Origin: Xestospongia muta
Taxonomy: Eukaryota > Porifera > Demospongiae > Haplosclerida > Petrosiidae
Direction: 5' to 3'
Assembly (NCBI GenBank): GCA_963693285.1
Contig: OY848918.1
Span: 18,542,047-18,606,046 of the forward strand
DNA length: 64,000 bases
In this document: positions 12,663 through 24,560 of the stretch, piece after piece
Position numbering within the stretch: position 1 is the stretch's first letter
Layout: every line of letters begins with the position of its first letter
Notes under the pieces: generated by a model
Databases searched by the model: none
What the model saw: only the letters and a program-made list of their open reading frames with translations
Told to the model about the DNA's origin: nothing
Made by a program: the position numbers and the translations under genes

Positions 12663-13292
12663 ATAAAACAAAAGAGGAAAATCTTTATATAACTATTACT
12701 GTGATACAGTATAACACTACTATATGATAGCTTCATATTGGTACGATAATACTTGTATATACACTCATGATTAAGGATTACATTGTCAACTGGTATGTAT
12801 GTATGATATCACAACATTATACTGTATGAATCTTTATAGTTTATGATTTGATGAATGGAATGTCAGTTATCTTCAAAGACATGTTATGATATTAATCTGT
12901 TTATTATAACTAACATATCTTTAACAGTCAAAACAATGATTTCTTAATAACTTTCAATAAGCTACCAAACAATATCTGTAGTTAATAATTTATTTGATCT
13001 GTTATTAATACAGTACATTTTCATATGACTACTTTCAATATAATTTATACATACATATGTTACTAGTGAAGTCAAGACAAGTGTTTGATCATAGTACTGA
13101 GTGTTTACTTGTAATCCTTGATTATCAGTTTGTACTGATTGTATAGTCATGTATAAAGTGACACTGTTATTACTAGCAGTATACATCATGTTACTAGATT
13201 ACATTATTATCATTGTATTGGCATTTATTGTAAGTACATTCTAATATATAGAAAATAAACATAAACTACATTAGTATAGAACTGTACACTGA
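12663..13292. other. Gene A intron
   Basis: AT-rich intron between the last ankyrin exon and the GTPase exon. It is closely matched in copy B at 53,217-53,837, including the stretch 'ttatacatacatatgttact', so it was part of the duplicated block. No gene is seen in it. Confidence 0.6.
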
Positions 13293-13293
13293 C

Positions 13294-13474
13294 TATGTAG
13301 TGACTTGTCAATTAGTTGTAGAATTTTCTCTTTATTGACATCATGCTTTACCATGTCAGCAGGTTTTTGGCCCTTATTATTCTTTATGGTGGCATCTGCA
13401 CCACATAACAATAATATTTCAACACATTCTACTTTCTCTTGACTGCAGGCATCATGTAAGGGGCTATTTCCATC
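13294..13474 (-). CDS. Gene A ankyrin exon 6 (repeat plus linker)
   Basis: Read on the minus strand after the acceptor ACATAG, the exon begins DGNSPLHDACSQEK and continues VEILLLCGADATIKN, one full ankyrin repeat with the canonical 'PLH.A' and 'LL..GAD' signatures, then a shorter second unit (GQKPADMVKHD). Ankyrin repeats bind protein partners. It starts in phase 0 like the other ankyrin exons. The 3' end is less certain: a donor GTCAGT at 13,288-13,293 gives the phase needed to join the GTPase exon, and the homologous site exists in copy B. The copy B counterpart is at 53,839-54,022. Confidence 0.75.
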
Positions 13475-13476
13475 CT

Positions 13477-15692
13477 ATGTGATAAAAGAAATTATAATAA
13501 GAGGAACATAAAAGACTATAGCATTATAAGATAATCATTACTATAATTATGTAATAAAACATAATGTAGGGAATATACTAAATTAATATAATGCTAACAT
13601 TTATTATACTATGTGTTATGATTGTAATAACTACTGTATATTTATTCAACATTGATGATATCTGTTATATTTGTTATAAAAAGTATCTATAATAAACATA
13701 TCTTATGATAGACCTTGAATAGTGGGAAGGGGATTCAAAAACATTTTTAAAATTGTAATGTATACAGTTTTGACACAAATACTGTAAAATACTAGACTTC
13801 AAGGAAGTGCATGACTTATTATAGATTAAACATTCAATGTAAACTATTTACAGAAATGTACAAAAAATAATGCTACAAAGGAGTGTACCATCAAATAAAT
13901 TAAATTAGCACACTAAATATCTGGTAGTGACAATACTGAGTGAACTACTTTGTAAGTGATGTCTACTATTGATTATGATGACTACTGGCAGGAGAAATCA
14001 ATTATCATAACAACAAAGATGCCAGTATAGTTATATAAAATGTTAGGATTAATACAAGCAGTAGTTTGTAAAGATTCACTCATATGTCATGTTGTAAGAA
14101 ATCACTAACAATCAGAAGAATCTATTATACAAATCTAATTATTCTCTCAATGTAAATATCAGAAGATATTTCTACAAGTAATAAACAGTATCCTAGTATA
14201 TTTACTATGTTATCACTTACAATGTCAAAACATTTAACTTATATCATGGAAGAAACATAGTGATGACAATGACTATAATTATATTTAGTGCTAGGGTTAT
14301 AGTAACATACAGACATGTTGTTTATTTTGTGAGACATGTTAGCTAATATCATTCTAGCTTATATCTGGTGTTACTAGAACCTCATATGTTGTGGTAGTAG
14401 GTAGTAGTTGAATGTACATAAACAAATAGATAGAGCTCAAGTGGTATGCTATCATTGTTCTTTCTTTTTACTTAATTTTGCAAATCTGCTTCTCAGTAAT
14501 GGCCCTTGTATCTTCTAGAACCCACAGCCACTTACTGTCTCTGTGATTATCAGGAAGTTGAAGTCAGAAGCTACAAATTTCGTAATACCAACAGACAACC
14601 AATGTCTGAGTCCATAGCATTGTAAAGCACATTATCATACAATAATGATAACATAGTCTACTATATCACTGATTGTTAGAGCTATGAAATGCACTAAATG
14701 TATCTCAATATAACTCTTTATGATTAATTGTTTGATTTTACCAAGACCTATATAACTAGAGTAAAGAGCCTTTAGCTTAACAAACAAGGATATAATAATG
14801 ATTACATTATCAGCACAGATAATAATCAGAGTTGATAGAGGATTTCTTGTTTTTAGTTTCTTAATATTGCTTACATGATAAAATGGTGAATGTTAGATGA
14901 TAAAACAACAAGTAGATACACAATTATAAACACATTAGTACTATACTAAACATTGAAGCAATGAATTCCTTATAACATCTGACACTAGCAAACATATATC
15001 AATTATATCCCTTAGTTGGCAGATGTGATGAATCCATGATAACAATAATCATTAGGAAAATTGTGATATTAAAAATCTGTCACACAGCCTACACTGTAAA
15101 TGTTTCTGGCTGTAACTATTAAAAATTGCTTGCATTAACCTTCAAATGTTTATAATAAACTAAGGTACTACTGTCTATCTATTGCAACTAAAATCAATTT
15201 GATCTATTGATAGAAAATCTGTAAAAGTTCCCCCAATATTCAGTTGACTAGATGATTGTCGCTGAATTTGAGACATAGAGATATATATATGTTGATGTTT
15301 CTTGGAGATACATGTCACCTATGATAGCTACAGCTATATGGAAAGTTTTAACTTTGTAACACAAAGCATTCTGTCAAAGGTAACAATTTTCTGTTGTATG
15401 AGCTTTTGTGTTTTTGCTGAACATTTAAAGTCATATTCGTTGCAATGGATTGCCTTCCAAGGGTATAAATTAGCACTGTATGTTTACAGACACTATGTCA
15501 TCTTGTGTTAATTATAGCTACTACAATAATCACATTCATCTGTGTAGTTATTTTAGGAGTGTCCATATAACAACTCATAGGAGATGATTAAACCACAAAT
15601 ATTTACATAATTACGTGTATTAATAAAAATATTATATACAAAATTCAGTAATGAATGATAATAACAACATATTTGAATAATGGAAATACTTA
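13477..15692. other. Gene A intron, conserved with copy B
   Basis: An intron of about 2.2 kb. Its whole length can be followed in copy B (54,025-56,170) with small indels, for example 'tgccagtatagttatataaa', 'cagaagctacaaatttcgta' and 'ctttagcttaacaaacaa'. That shows the tandem duplication took in exons and introns together. Short open frames in both copies are not conserved as protein. No gene seen. Confidence 0.6.
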
Positions 15693-15693
15693 C

Positions 15694-15792
15694 TTTGTCA
15701 ATGGGATCCAGTGATGCACCAGCTTTAATAAGTATATGAGCTGTTTCAGAATTTCCATCGTAAGCAGCCCAGTGAAGAGGAGTACTCTTGAC
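15694..15792 (-). CDS. Gene A ankyrin exon 5
   Basis: A 99-base exon encoding exactly one 33-residue ankyrin repeat, flanked by an acceptor (TTATGTAG) and donor (AAA|GTAAGT) and in phase 0 at both ends. It reads TPLHWAAYDGN, then AHILIKAGASLDPID. The one-repeat-one-exon structure with symmetric phase lets such exons be gained or lost without breaking the frame. Its closest relative is the copy B exon at 56,172-56,270. Confidence 0.8.
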
Positions 15793-15794
15793 CT

Positions 15795-16395
15795 ACATAA
15801 AGGATATATCAGTATTTATGATCAATTAACTTTATAATATACAGCTACCTCTAATGATACATTATAAAGGATAGGTAAAATAACTCAATATCATTTCACT
15901 AATGTATATAGAGAGGTTAATACTCTATGTGTTGTCAGAATATTTTTTCTATTATGACTATTAAAATTTGTTGTTAATTGTTTATTTGTATAACAGACTA
16001 GTGTAAACAATCAACAGTGAGTACTTGATTGTTTTATAATAGTACTATAATTGTCATTGACATAGATATGACCAATGAAGAGTCAAAAGGCACAAAAAGA
16101 ATTTTCATATTTTTTTATAAACGTTCTTTATTTTTTGTGACATTGTTTGTTTCTGTATGTACCATATCATCATATGACATTGTACGACTGAACCACAATT
16201 TAGTCGTATTGCTATATAGTCTTTGACAAGGAAGAAAATATTTGTACAAGGCTTAGAGCCTTTGTGTTCTCTTAATAAGGCTCTGAACTAAAGACAGAGC
16301 TCATCCAATACAAGTTTGTTGTTAATTGTATGCTTACCAGTATAGCAGATTAATCTAAATAATCAACAATAAGTATATAGTTGCTTTACAATATT
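15795..16395. other. Intron part shared with copy B
   Basis: AT-rich intron sequence. About 16,190-16,395 has two relatives in copy B territory (about 56,985-57,230 and 59,465-59,700), recognised by 'ctttgacaaggaagaaaat', 'aaggcttagagcc' and 'aatctaaacaatcaacag'-like strings. The stretch therefore exists three times and marks the edges of duplicated ankyrin-exon blocks. No gene seen. Confidence 0.55.
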
Positions 16396-16399
16396 ACTG

Positions 16400-19070
16400 A
16401 TAGTTTAAGTAGTTGAGACTGAGGTAGAGAAAGAACTTTTGATTCCACTGATAATGGCCAGTCTTCCTTCTCTATGGTAGACTACTTTCTTCGAGGAAAA
16501 GAATGAACTTTTGATTCCCCAGAAAATGGCAAGACTTGCTTCTCATTGATTTTTTGTGTTTGAGGTAGAGAATGAAAGTTTCATTCCCCCAAAAAAGGCA
16601 AGACTTCCTTCTCATGGGTAATGGCCAGACTTCCTTCTTTAGGGTCCACAGAAAATAGCAAGACTTCCTTATCTAGGGTCGAGTAGTTGCGTTCGAGGTA
16701 AAGAATGAACTTTTGATTGCCCATATAATGGCCAGATGTTCTTCTCTAGGATTGAGTAATTGTGTTCAAGGTACAGAATGAACTTTGATTCCACAGAAAA
16801 ATGGCCAGACTTCCTTATCTAGGTTAATGGCCAGATTTCCTTCTCTAGTGTCTCCAGTAAATGGCCAAAATTCCTTCTCTAGGGTTGAGTAGTGTGTTTG
16901 AGGTAGAAAATGAACTTTTAATTCTTTAGACAATGGCCAGACTCCTTATCTAGGGTTGAGTAGTTGTGTTCGAGGTAAAAAAATGAACTTTTGATTGATT
17001 AGATAATGGCCAGATGTTCTTCTCTAGGGTTGAGTAATTGTGCTTGAGGCAAAGAATAAACTTTCGATTATCCACAAAATGGCCAGACTTCCTTCTATAG
17101 GCTAATAGCCAGACTTCCCTCTACAGGGTCCCAAGAAAATGGCCAGAATTCTTTATCTAGGGTTGAGTAGCTGCATTTGAGGTAAAGGATTAATTTTTGA
17201 CTTTGAAGGGTTGAGCTGTTGTGTTAGAGGTAGAAAATGCACTTCTGATTCCCAAGAAAATGGCCAAACTTCCTTCTATAGGGCTGAGTCATATTTTCAA
17301 AGTACAAAATGAACTTTTGCTTCTGCAGATAATGGCTAGACATCTTTCTATAAGGTTGTGTAGCTGTGTTAGAGGTAGGCAGACTTCCTTCTAGGGTTGT
17401 GTAGTTGTGTTAGATATAGAAAATTAAATTTTGATTCCCCAGCTAATGGCCAGATTTCCTTCTAGGGTTGAGTAGTTGCATTTGAGGTAAAGAATGAATT
17501 TTTGACATTGAATGGTTGAGTTGTTGTGTTAGAGGTAGAAAATCCACTTCTGATTCCCAAGAAAATGGCCAAACTTCCTCCTATAGGGCTGAGTCATATT
17601 TTCGAAGTACAAAATAAACTTTTGATTCCGCAGATAATGGCTAGACATCTTTCTCTAGGGTTGTGTAGTTGTGTTAGAGGTAAAGAATGAACTTTTGATT
17701 CCCCAGATAATGGCCACAATTCTTTCTCTAGAGTTGAGTAGTTGAGTTAGAGGTAGAAAATCAACTTTTGATTCTGTAGAAAATAGCTACTCTTCCTTTT
17801 CTAATCTTGAGTAGTTGAGTTCAAGGTAAAGAATGAACTTTGATTCCCAAGATAAAGGCGAGACATCCTTCTCTAGTATGAGTAGTTGCATTAAAGGTAG
17901 AGAATAAACATATGATTCCTTAAGTAATGGCTAGATTTCCTTCTAAGGTTGAGTACTTGCGTTAGAGGTAAAAAATGAACTTTAATAATGTAGGGTTGAG
18001 TAGTTGTGTTAGAGGTAGAAAATGTACTTCTGATTCCCAAAAAAATGGCCAGACTTCCTTTTCTAGGGCTGAGTACTATTTTCAAGTACAAAATAAACAT
18101 TTCATTGCACAGAAAATGGCTAGACTTCTTTTTCTAGGGTTGTGTAGTTGTGTTAGAGGTATTCAAGGTAGAGACTGAACTTTTGATTACCCAGGTAATG
18201 GCCAGACTTCTTTTTAGGGTTGAGTAGTTGTGTTCGAGGTAAAGAATGAACTTTTGATTCTCTAAGGTTGAGTAGTTGTGTTTGAGGTAAAGAATGAACT
18301 TTTGATTCTCTAGGGTTGAGTAGTTGTGTTAGAGGTAGAGAATGAACTTAGATTTCCCAGGTAATGGTCAGACCTCCTTCTAGGATTAAGTAGTTGTATT
18401 CGAGGTGAAGAATGAACTTCTGATTCCCAAGAAAATGGCCAGACTTCCTTCTGTAGTAGTATTTTCAAAGTACTAAATAAATTTTGATTCCGCAGGTAAT
18501 GGCTAGATTTCTTTCTTTAGAGGTAGAGAATGAACTTTTGATTACCTAGCTAATGGCCAGACTTCCTTCTAGAGTTGAGTAGTTGCATTATAGATAGAAA
18601 ATGAACTTTTGATTCCTTTGAAAATGGCCAGACTTCCTTCACAAAGGGTCGATTAGTTGTGTTCAAGGTACAGAATGAACTTTTGATTTTCCAGATAATG
18701 GCCAGACTTCCTTTTTTAGTTTGAGGAGTTGCATTAGAGGTAGAGAATGAAAATTTGATTCTGCAGGTATGGCCAGAATTCCTTCTGGGGCTGTGTAGTT
18801 GTTTTAGAAGTAAACACTGAGCTTTTGATTGCCCAGGTAATGTCCAGACTTCCTTCAAGGGCTAAGTAGTTGTGTTCGAGGTAAAGAATGAATTTTTAAT
18901 TCTCTAGGGTTGAGTAGTTGCATTATAGGTAGAAAATGAACTTTTGATTCCTTCAAAAATGGCCAGACTTCCTTCACTGAGGGTTGAGTAGTTGCGTTCG
19001 AGCTAGAGAATGAACTTTTGATTCTCCAAATAATGGCCAGACTTCCTTTTCTAGACTTAAGTAGTTGTGT
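16400..19070 (+). repeat. Minisatellite array, unit about 72 bases, about 35 copies
   Basis: A long tandem array. A typical unit holds 'GAGTAGTTGTGTT', then 'GAGGTAAAGAATGAACTTTT', then 'ATGGCCAGACTTCCTTCT' and 'CTAGGGTT'. Spacing of the GAGTAGTT landmark is about 71-75 bases in the regular part, but units are often truncated, fused or carry indels, so the copy number is approximate. Open frames inside it on both strands are by-products of the repeat and not genes. The array lies in the gene A intron between ankyrin exons 5 and 4 and is absent from the matching part of copy B, so it arose or was inserted after the duplication, or was lost from B. Confidence 0.9.
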
Positions 19071-19074
19071 TCTC

Positions 19075-19540
19075 TATCTGTTCTTATTTTAAATCACAAC
19101 TGGTAGGAAAGATTTCCTACAAAAATATGATGGAGAATACCTCTAATAGAACCATGTTATAATACGTTCCCTATACACAACTTGATTTGATTTGGTAACT
19201 TGAGGATAACAGTTTTATGTAGGTGAATATGAAGTTTTAGAAGCAGTCAAAAGTGTTTTACCTTTTTACTTACAACAGTATAGGGAATGGAGACAGTGGT
19301 CTTTCAGAGACCAGTGGTACCCTTATGTTGAGCTGTATCTAGTCATGAAAGGTAAGATTAACTTCAACCCATTGACGTTGTTGCAACATTCGAATATCCC
19401 ATAGAACTGTGTCACAAAATTCCATAAGCTGCCTTAGTGCTGCGACAAATGTAGAAATTTACTCTTCATCAACATCAACTACTCTCCCTGTTAACGACAT
19501 GATATTGAACTTGAACCTTTTCATTAAAATTCACAGCTTG
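19075..19540. other. Sequence between minisatellite and dispersed repeat
   Basis: No gene recognised. It contains a short open frame on the plus strand from 19,409 with no known domain. It is somewhat less AT-rich than the introns and may belong to the following repeat. Confidence 0.35.
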
Positions 19541-19544
19541 AGTG

Positions 19545-20800
19545 ATAATGTCCTTGCAATGTCTTTGTTGCCCTTCCACTTTATTAACCGATTATACGTG
19601 AATTCTATTAAACCGCAAATACACGTGACAGCGAAATTTATTTCAACAAAAATTAGAAAATGACTTTTTTAGGTTGACTTGCAAAGAATGAGTTTTACTT
19701 AAAGAACTAGGCAGATTGGTATAGAGAAGGTTCGTTCAGAAGGAAGATGAGTTTGAGAAGTAGACATCTATATCTTGAAAGTTGGCTGTAGACATTACTA
19801 CGACGAAGATATAGTAGCGTGAGTGTAAAGCACTTTTTCGTACACCAAGCTAGCAAGTGGATCGCTGAATCTAAGCTGCTATACAAACTACTGAAGGCAT
19901 TTCTATGTCTTTTCAAAGCCAGTAACACTCGAAGTAACGTAGGTTTTTGAACTATAGAGTATTACTAAGCAGTACGTATACGTTAAAGTTTTTCTGTTTC
20001 TGCTCATACAATAGTGACAATTGCTCGTGATTGTTGTAGCCATTGGCAATTTTTAATTTTTATGATAAGTTTAGTAAATGTTACAATGTGATTATAAGAA
20101 ACTATATATGATCAGTAGTACACAGTGGACTGATGTATATAATACATACAGATTTTATGAGATATGAGATATTGTATGAATAGATACTTATAGATGAAAG
20201 GTATATTTATATTGCACAAATATTACTGGTATTGTTTTGCGTGCCACATTAGAAAGCAATCTTTAGCATCACCAGTATGAAAAAGCCAAACATCACACTC
20301 TCTATAATACGAGGATGTGACAGGAACCATTGACATGAGTGTGGTGAACTGCATTGTGGTAAGAGTATTGACCTATTTTCAACTTGTTTTTAGTCATCTC
20401 TTATCTTCATAGGAAAATGATGAAGAGATAGTTGATAAATAGGTCTTCAATTGTCACCACATCTTAGTCAACTACAATAGTTACCTATCAACTCTTTTGC
20501 TAGCTGAACATAGAACTCTTTTATTTTTTAAATGTTCCTGGTTGTGAGTGTTTGTGTAAAATGTATGTATTCACGATGGTAACATTGAACAGAAAGAAGA
20601 CTATATATTTATACAACTTGTGTTACTTGATTTTACAACTGTAATAGCCATGGATCTGATCCCCACAGTCCTCTTCACCTATGTACTTGTTATATATAAT
20701 ATTTTGTGGACAAGGTTTATAGGTGCCCTCTCTACCCTTTCACTTGCTCTGGTATGCCATTCCAAGTTGGTTTGAATAATATATAATGTGCAACCAATAT
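19545..20800 (+). repeat. Dispersed repeat, copy 1 (pair at 62.45-63.79 kb)
   Basis: Direct repeat of about 1.25 kb shared with 62,450-63,790. Landmarks in the same order in both: 'ttaaccgattatacg', 'tatatcttgaaagttggctg', 'gtagacattactacgac', 'tactgaaggcatt', 'tatgatcagt' and 'ctgatccccac'. The plus strand has a short frame with KLLYKLLKA and CLFKASNT in this copy and LKLYKLLKA and CLFKASNT in the other, perhaps a trace of a coding part. No terminal repeats were identified, so the element class is unknown. Confidence 0.7.
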
Positions 20801-21745
20801 TTCTATTGAGCCATATGATGTCAGTAGAAGTTTAAAATGATGGAGAAAAGTTGTCAAAACATTAGCATTTTCAGTGTTTCACTGGAATGTGATGTAGTTA
20901 ACTTATGGTAGAGCATTGAGAATAACCTTGTAGGTGCTGAAATGTATAGATGAAAGGGGCAACATGTCCTTTAGTTAATAAGTGTATGAAGAAGCCCTAT
21001 TAACTGGGCCCAATTTGAATGCTCTATTGGAAAAAAATTTGCCTGAAGGTTGCTTAACAATTGCACTCAGTAACAAGTATTAGAGTAGATAACTAACTCT
21101 CTATTTGTGGATTATTGGTGATTCAGTTGAAACTGTTAGTCAGATAAACAAGCTTTACAAATAACACAACAAAGAGCCTGTTGTACTTACCATCAGATAA
21201 ATAATTGTTTACAGCCATAAATCTGATAACATTGATGCCTGGCATTGTTATAATATCTTTGATAAACTATGTTTTATAATATTGTATCCACAACTCCTTA
21301 TTCCCTCTTACAATAGTACCAGCCTGTGTTGAGAGCTGTCAAAACTACACCAATGTTGCACCAAATATATAATATACACCAGCTGGTTGATTGTACTCAT
21401 TAGATCTAAACTTTGAGATTGTTCACATTGTATTTGGTAAATATAAAAAGATACATTGTAGTGATGGCGGGCTAAGATTGTCATTTATTCAATACTTTGG
21501 TACTTCCAATTGTACCTTGGTTGTCAAATATTGTTATTTAAGTAGCTGTAGAATCAGATATATTTGTTTCATTGACATGACCACAATTCAAATAACAAGC
21601 TTTATTGATCAATTAAATCACTGGAATGTTGACATTTCTGTAATTGGTAAAAGTAAGTTGAGCAGGATTGGGAAAGTTTAGGGTTTAGGTTTCAATAGAT
21701 TCTAAAATTTTATAATTGTTGGTGGCTGCTAAATTTAGTAACTCG
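20800..21745. other. Unassigned AT-rich stretch upstream of MULE copy 1
   Basis: No gene recognised. An open frame of 96 codons from 21,391 on the plus strand has no domain I know. The last bases before the transposon (about 21,730-21,754) belong to the gypsy-like pol sequence into which the MULE was inserted. Confidence 0.35.
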
Positions 21746-21856
21746 TTTAAAGTTGGCAGTACCTATAGGTTCAGTAACAGGACCCGTTACTTTGTAGCTA
21801 TTGGTCCGGCAAACCAAAGTACGCCTCATAAACTTTAAAACACACCCACATCAATC

Positions 21857-22111
21857 ATGGCCAGTTATGAAAGAATGTTGTTTATTGTTGGTGAAACTTT
21901 TGCGTCTTACGCCCGAGCTAGAAACAAAAAAAGACGTAATAAGAGAACAAATGTTGTACAGCCAGTACACAGAGATTCAAGAACTCTTGAAGCTGCTAGA
22001 AAAAGAGTGCCAAAGAGAGTAGAAGAGGCAAACGAGGACCTACACTATAATAGCATCAATCTATCGTGCTCATTCGGTTGTAAAGACTACAAAACAAAGG
22101 AAATGGTTTGA
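21857..22111 (+). pseudogene. MULE copy 1: FAR1-like N-terminal DNA-binding fragment
   Basis: The frame from the ATG at 21,857 reads GETFASYARARNKKRR, then VHRDSRTLEAARKRVPKR and VEEANEDL. The same frame in copy 2 (30,466-30,729) has GETFASYTELEKKIKKY, VHRDSRTLEAA and VEGANEDL. This matches the FAR1-like zinc-binding domain that opens ZSWIM1/3-type MULE transposases, which probably binds the element's ends. The coding frame after residue 60 has diverged from copy 2, so there is at least one indel. The expected downstream exons are interrupted by the nested element at 22,235. Confidence 0.6.
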
Positions 22112-22234
22112 GATCTAACCAAATGTGAGTGCTGGGCAAGTTCAAGACATTGTGTAAGTCTTGTTATCTTTCTCTATTTAGTACCATAAAGCAGCAATGT
22201 TTAGCTGAAAATAAGTTTATTTAACTGATGATAA

Positions 22235-23883
22235 GGCCATTCCAATTAAATTCATTGTTTTCCATTACCCGCCCATGTGACATGGCCTCCCACCTCTTAT
22301 TGTGACATGGCCTCCACTTATTAGGTTTTCTTCATTATTTTTGGTTAAATTTGTTATAATGGCTGATTTTGCCAATGTTTTGGTTTTTCTGCCATCTTGT
22401 AAGAGAACGCTGATAACCTGGACAATTACTCAAATCCCAGAAGTTGAGTATACTGTGGTATTTTAGCATAAATTTACACTTTAGTTGTTATATTATTATC
22501 ACCATTATCACTGTAAATGTAACTATAAATTGGTGTTATTTCCTTGATGTTACTTAACTGTTTTCTTTTGGTTTCATTTCTTGTATAAATAGTTCATTTT
22601 GTTTTGGTTAAAGCAGAAGAGAATTAGTTTTGTTTAGAGTTCTATTATTACACTTGCAACCGCAAGCAAAAGATATCAACAATATCACATATACGTTTCT
22701 AGATTTCTTCACCTCCGTAATACGGCCGAAAATACCTGGGTCGTCACCTCATACTTACGAACTATTGTCATCAAACGTTGGGCCTCAAAAGGACTCTTTT
22801 GACCCTGTTGATTCAGCATTGCTCATTCAGCCTGTCATATCATCTTTTGGCAGGTTTTTAAAGTATTGTGTATGCGTGAATGAGAAAACTGAAAGTACAA
22901 CAACGTCTGTCTCACGTGAGTCAACAGTCAATGCTTTTGATGTTTTAATGGACTCCGCCCGACAAATGTATCTTCAGGAGCATCAACCATCTGACTCCAA
23001 TTTACAGCCAATCACAGAAAGGAATCAAAAGGACAAATTATACAATGACATCATAATTTTCATGACATCGAAAGGGCTGAAGTTCAATGCTGATGAAGTA
23101 GATACAACTGGTACTAAGCTTGTTTGGTTGCTGTGCTAGATATTTTGGTACATTGATGGCCATCGTCATGTTTTCCTGTTACGCTCGTTACCAGTATCAA
23201 AATAATTCGATTGTTTATCAAAAAGAAATAATTTTAATGTACTGAAGTACATAATACATTTCTTTTTCTTCTTCTATGTCTCTTATACTTTTTACTCTTG
23301 TAAATGTTTCTTTTGTTGTGGACAGTATCATTCTCTGACTCTCTCTTATACAATGTATCTTTTCTTATGTTCCCTCTGTTGTACAATAAATGCATTCTTT
23401 GGCTCTCTTATACTTATACTCATTTTCATGTGTTCCTTCTGTTGTATAGTTATTCTCTGTTGTACAATTACATTCTCTGGCTGGATGAACAACAAATATT
23501 AACATTCCTTGAATCCTTATTCTCATTTCCTTCTGTTGTATGTTTATTTGTGTGCTCCTTCTTTTGTATAGTAAAATTCTTTCCTGTCATTCTCTCTTCT
23601 CTTGTTCAGTGGTGTTTGTTATTTCTGTTTTGTTGAATGATGTGGGCATTATAATCGATTCATTAACGAACTCCAAGAATTTGGGATGGATTTCTGACAG
23701 TAAGCCACCATTAGAGGTTAAGTCTCAATTGTGACTAAATAATCAATGCTGTGGTATGTAATAACGTTGCCAGAATGCGAAAAAACAAACAATAATGAAC
23801 ACTAAATTATTAATTAATTGAAGCCGCCTGCCCACATGGGCTTGCCCGTGCAATGGGAAACAATGAATTTAATTGCAGTGGCC
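22235..23883 (+). mobile_element. Nested Harbinger-like DNA transposon, 1,649 bases
   Basis: The left end starts GGCCATTCCAATTAAATTC (22,235) and the right end, inverted, reads GGCCACTGCAATTAAATTC (ending 23,883). About 35 bases match, followed by a shorter shared CCCATGTG part. A TAA flanks each end (22,232-22,234 and 23,884-23,886). A three-base TAA/TTA target duplication and ends starting GG are characteristic of PIF/Harbinger elements. Copy 2 of the host MULE gives the empty site: there 'gatgacaaaggg' (near 30,838) continues directly into 'tttcaaagtgac'. The element carries one open frame (22,630-23,139) but no recognisable Harbinger transposase, so it is probably non-autonomous with cargo, or a novel family. 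Confidence 0.8.
22630..23205 (+). CDS. Unknown ORF inside the nested element, with in-frame TAG
   Basis: The open frame of 169 codons (22,630-23,139) includes NAFDVLMDSARQMYLQEH and ends DTTGTKLVWLLC before a TAG. The same frame continues after the TAG with IFWYIDGHRHVFLLRSL for about 20 residues, so the stop probably interrupts an older, longer protein. The protein is soluble, with no membrane segment. I recall NAFDVLM...DTTG...LWYIDGH patterns from repetitive predicted proteins of sponges and cnidarians, but I cannot name a family. An acceptor-like TTTAG precedes the frame, so 22,630 may lie within an exon and not be the true start. It may be captured host sequence or the element's own gene. 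Confidence 0.45.
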
Positions 23884-24279
23884 TAAACAGTTTCTCAAAG
23901 TGACTTCTGTAAATGAAGATCATAACCATCCTGTAACCAAAGTAATCCTATTTACCATCAGATGATATCCATGATGTATGTATCATTTTGAATAGATTAT
24001 TATGACCATTTACTATGGCAAAGGAGATTGAATGAAGATGAAAGAGGAGAAATCGCTAAACTCTTAAAAATGAAAATCAATTAAAAGGTACTTCAGCAAC
24101 ATATGTCTGATGTGACTGGAAGAGTGGTGACTTTGAATGACATTACTAATGTCCAAACCAAAATGCATCAATTCTCTGATAGAAGCAATTTAGAACCACT
24201 ACTACAATGTTTGAGACATATAGATGGTATACATTTCAATGATTAAAGATATTAAAGTGCATCCATGATCATTTTACTA

Positions 24280-24560
24280 GGATCTACTGTTGAAGTGTAC
24301 ACGAATGATGATAAAGAAGTCACAGGGTTATTTTTTAGGACAACATTATGAAGGTCACATCTGCTGGATGTCCTGAGCTCATAATGGTTGATGCCACATA
24401 TAAGTTGAACGAACTTCCAATACCACTTTATTTGATTCTTATTGTGGATGGTAATGGCCAAAGTGGGATAGTAGGACTTTATCTTACATCATTGGAAACA
24501 AGAAAATACTCAATTGTCTCTTCATACAAAAGTGGGACTTCTTGATGATTTATATGGAAA
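24280..24560 (+). pseudogene. MULE copy 1: transposase core fragment
   Basis: The frame includes ELIMVDATYKLNELPIPLYL and VDGNGQSGIVGLYLTSLE, the first part of a MULE DDE transposase (the Asp in MVDATYK is the expected first catalytic residue). It then jumps to unrelated residues because sequence corresponding to about 31,460-32,060 of copy 2 is deleted. The second catalytic Asp (TDxxF) and the FHTLxxFRRE block are gone, so it is inactive. Confidence 0.7.

Noticed and set aside
17891..18858. Open frames of 60-100 codons on both strands within 17.9-18.9 kb
   Set aside because: They are translations of the minisatellite unit (recurring NEL..., SFSTSNTT-like residues) and follow the repeat period, not a protein.
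23304..23636. 110-codon plus-strand frame rich in Leu, Phe and Ser inside the nested element
   Set aside because: It results from T/C-rich low-complexity repeats ('tctgttgta', 'attctctgg') and mimics a membrane protein; no family features.
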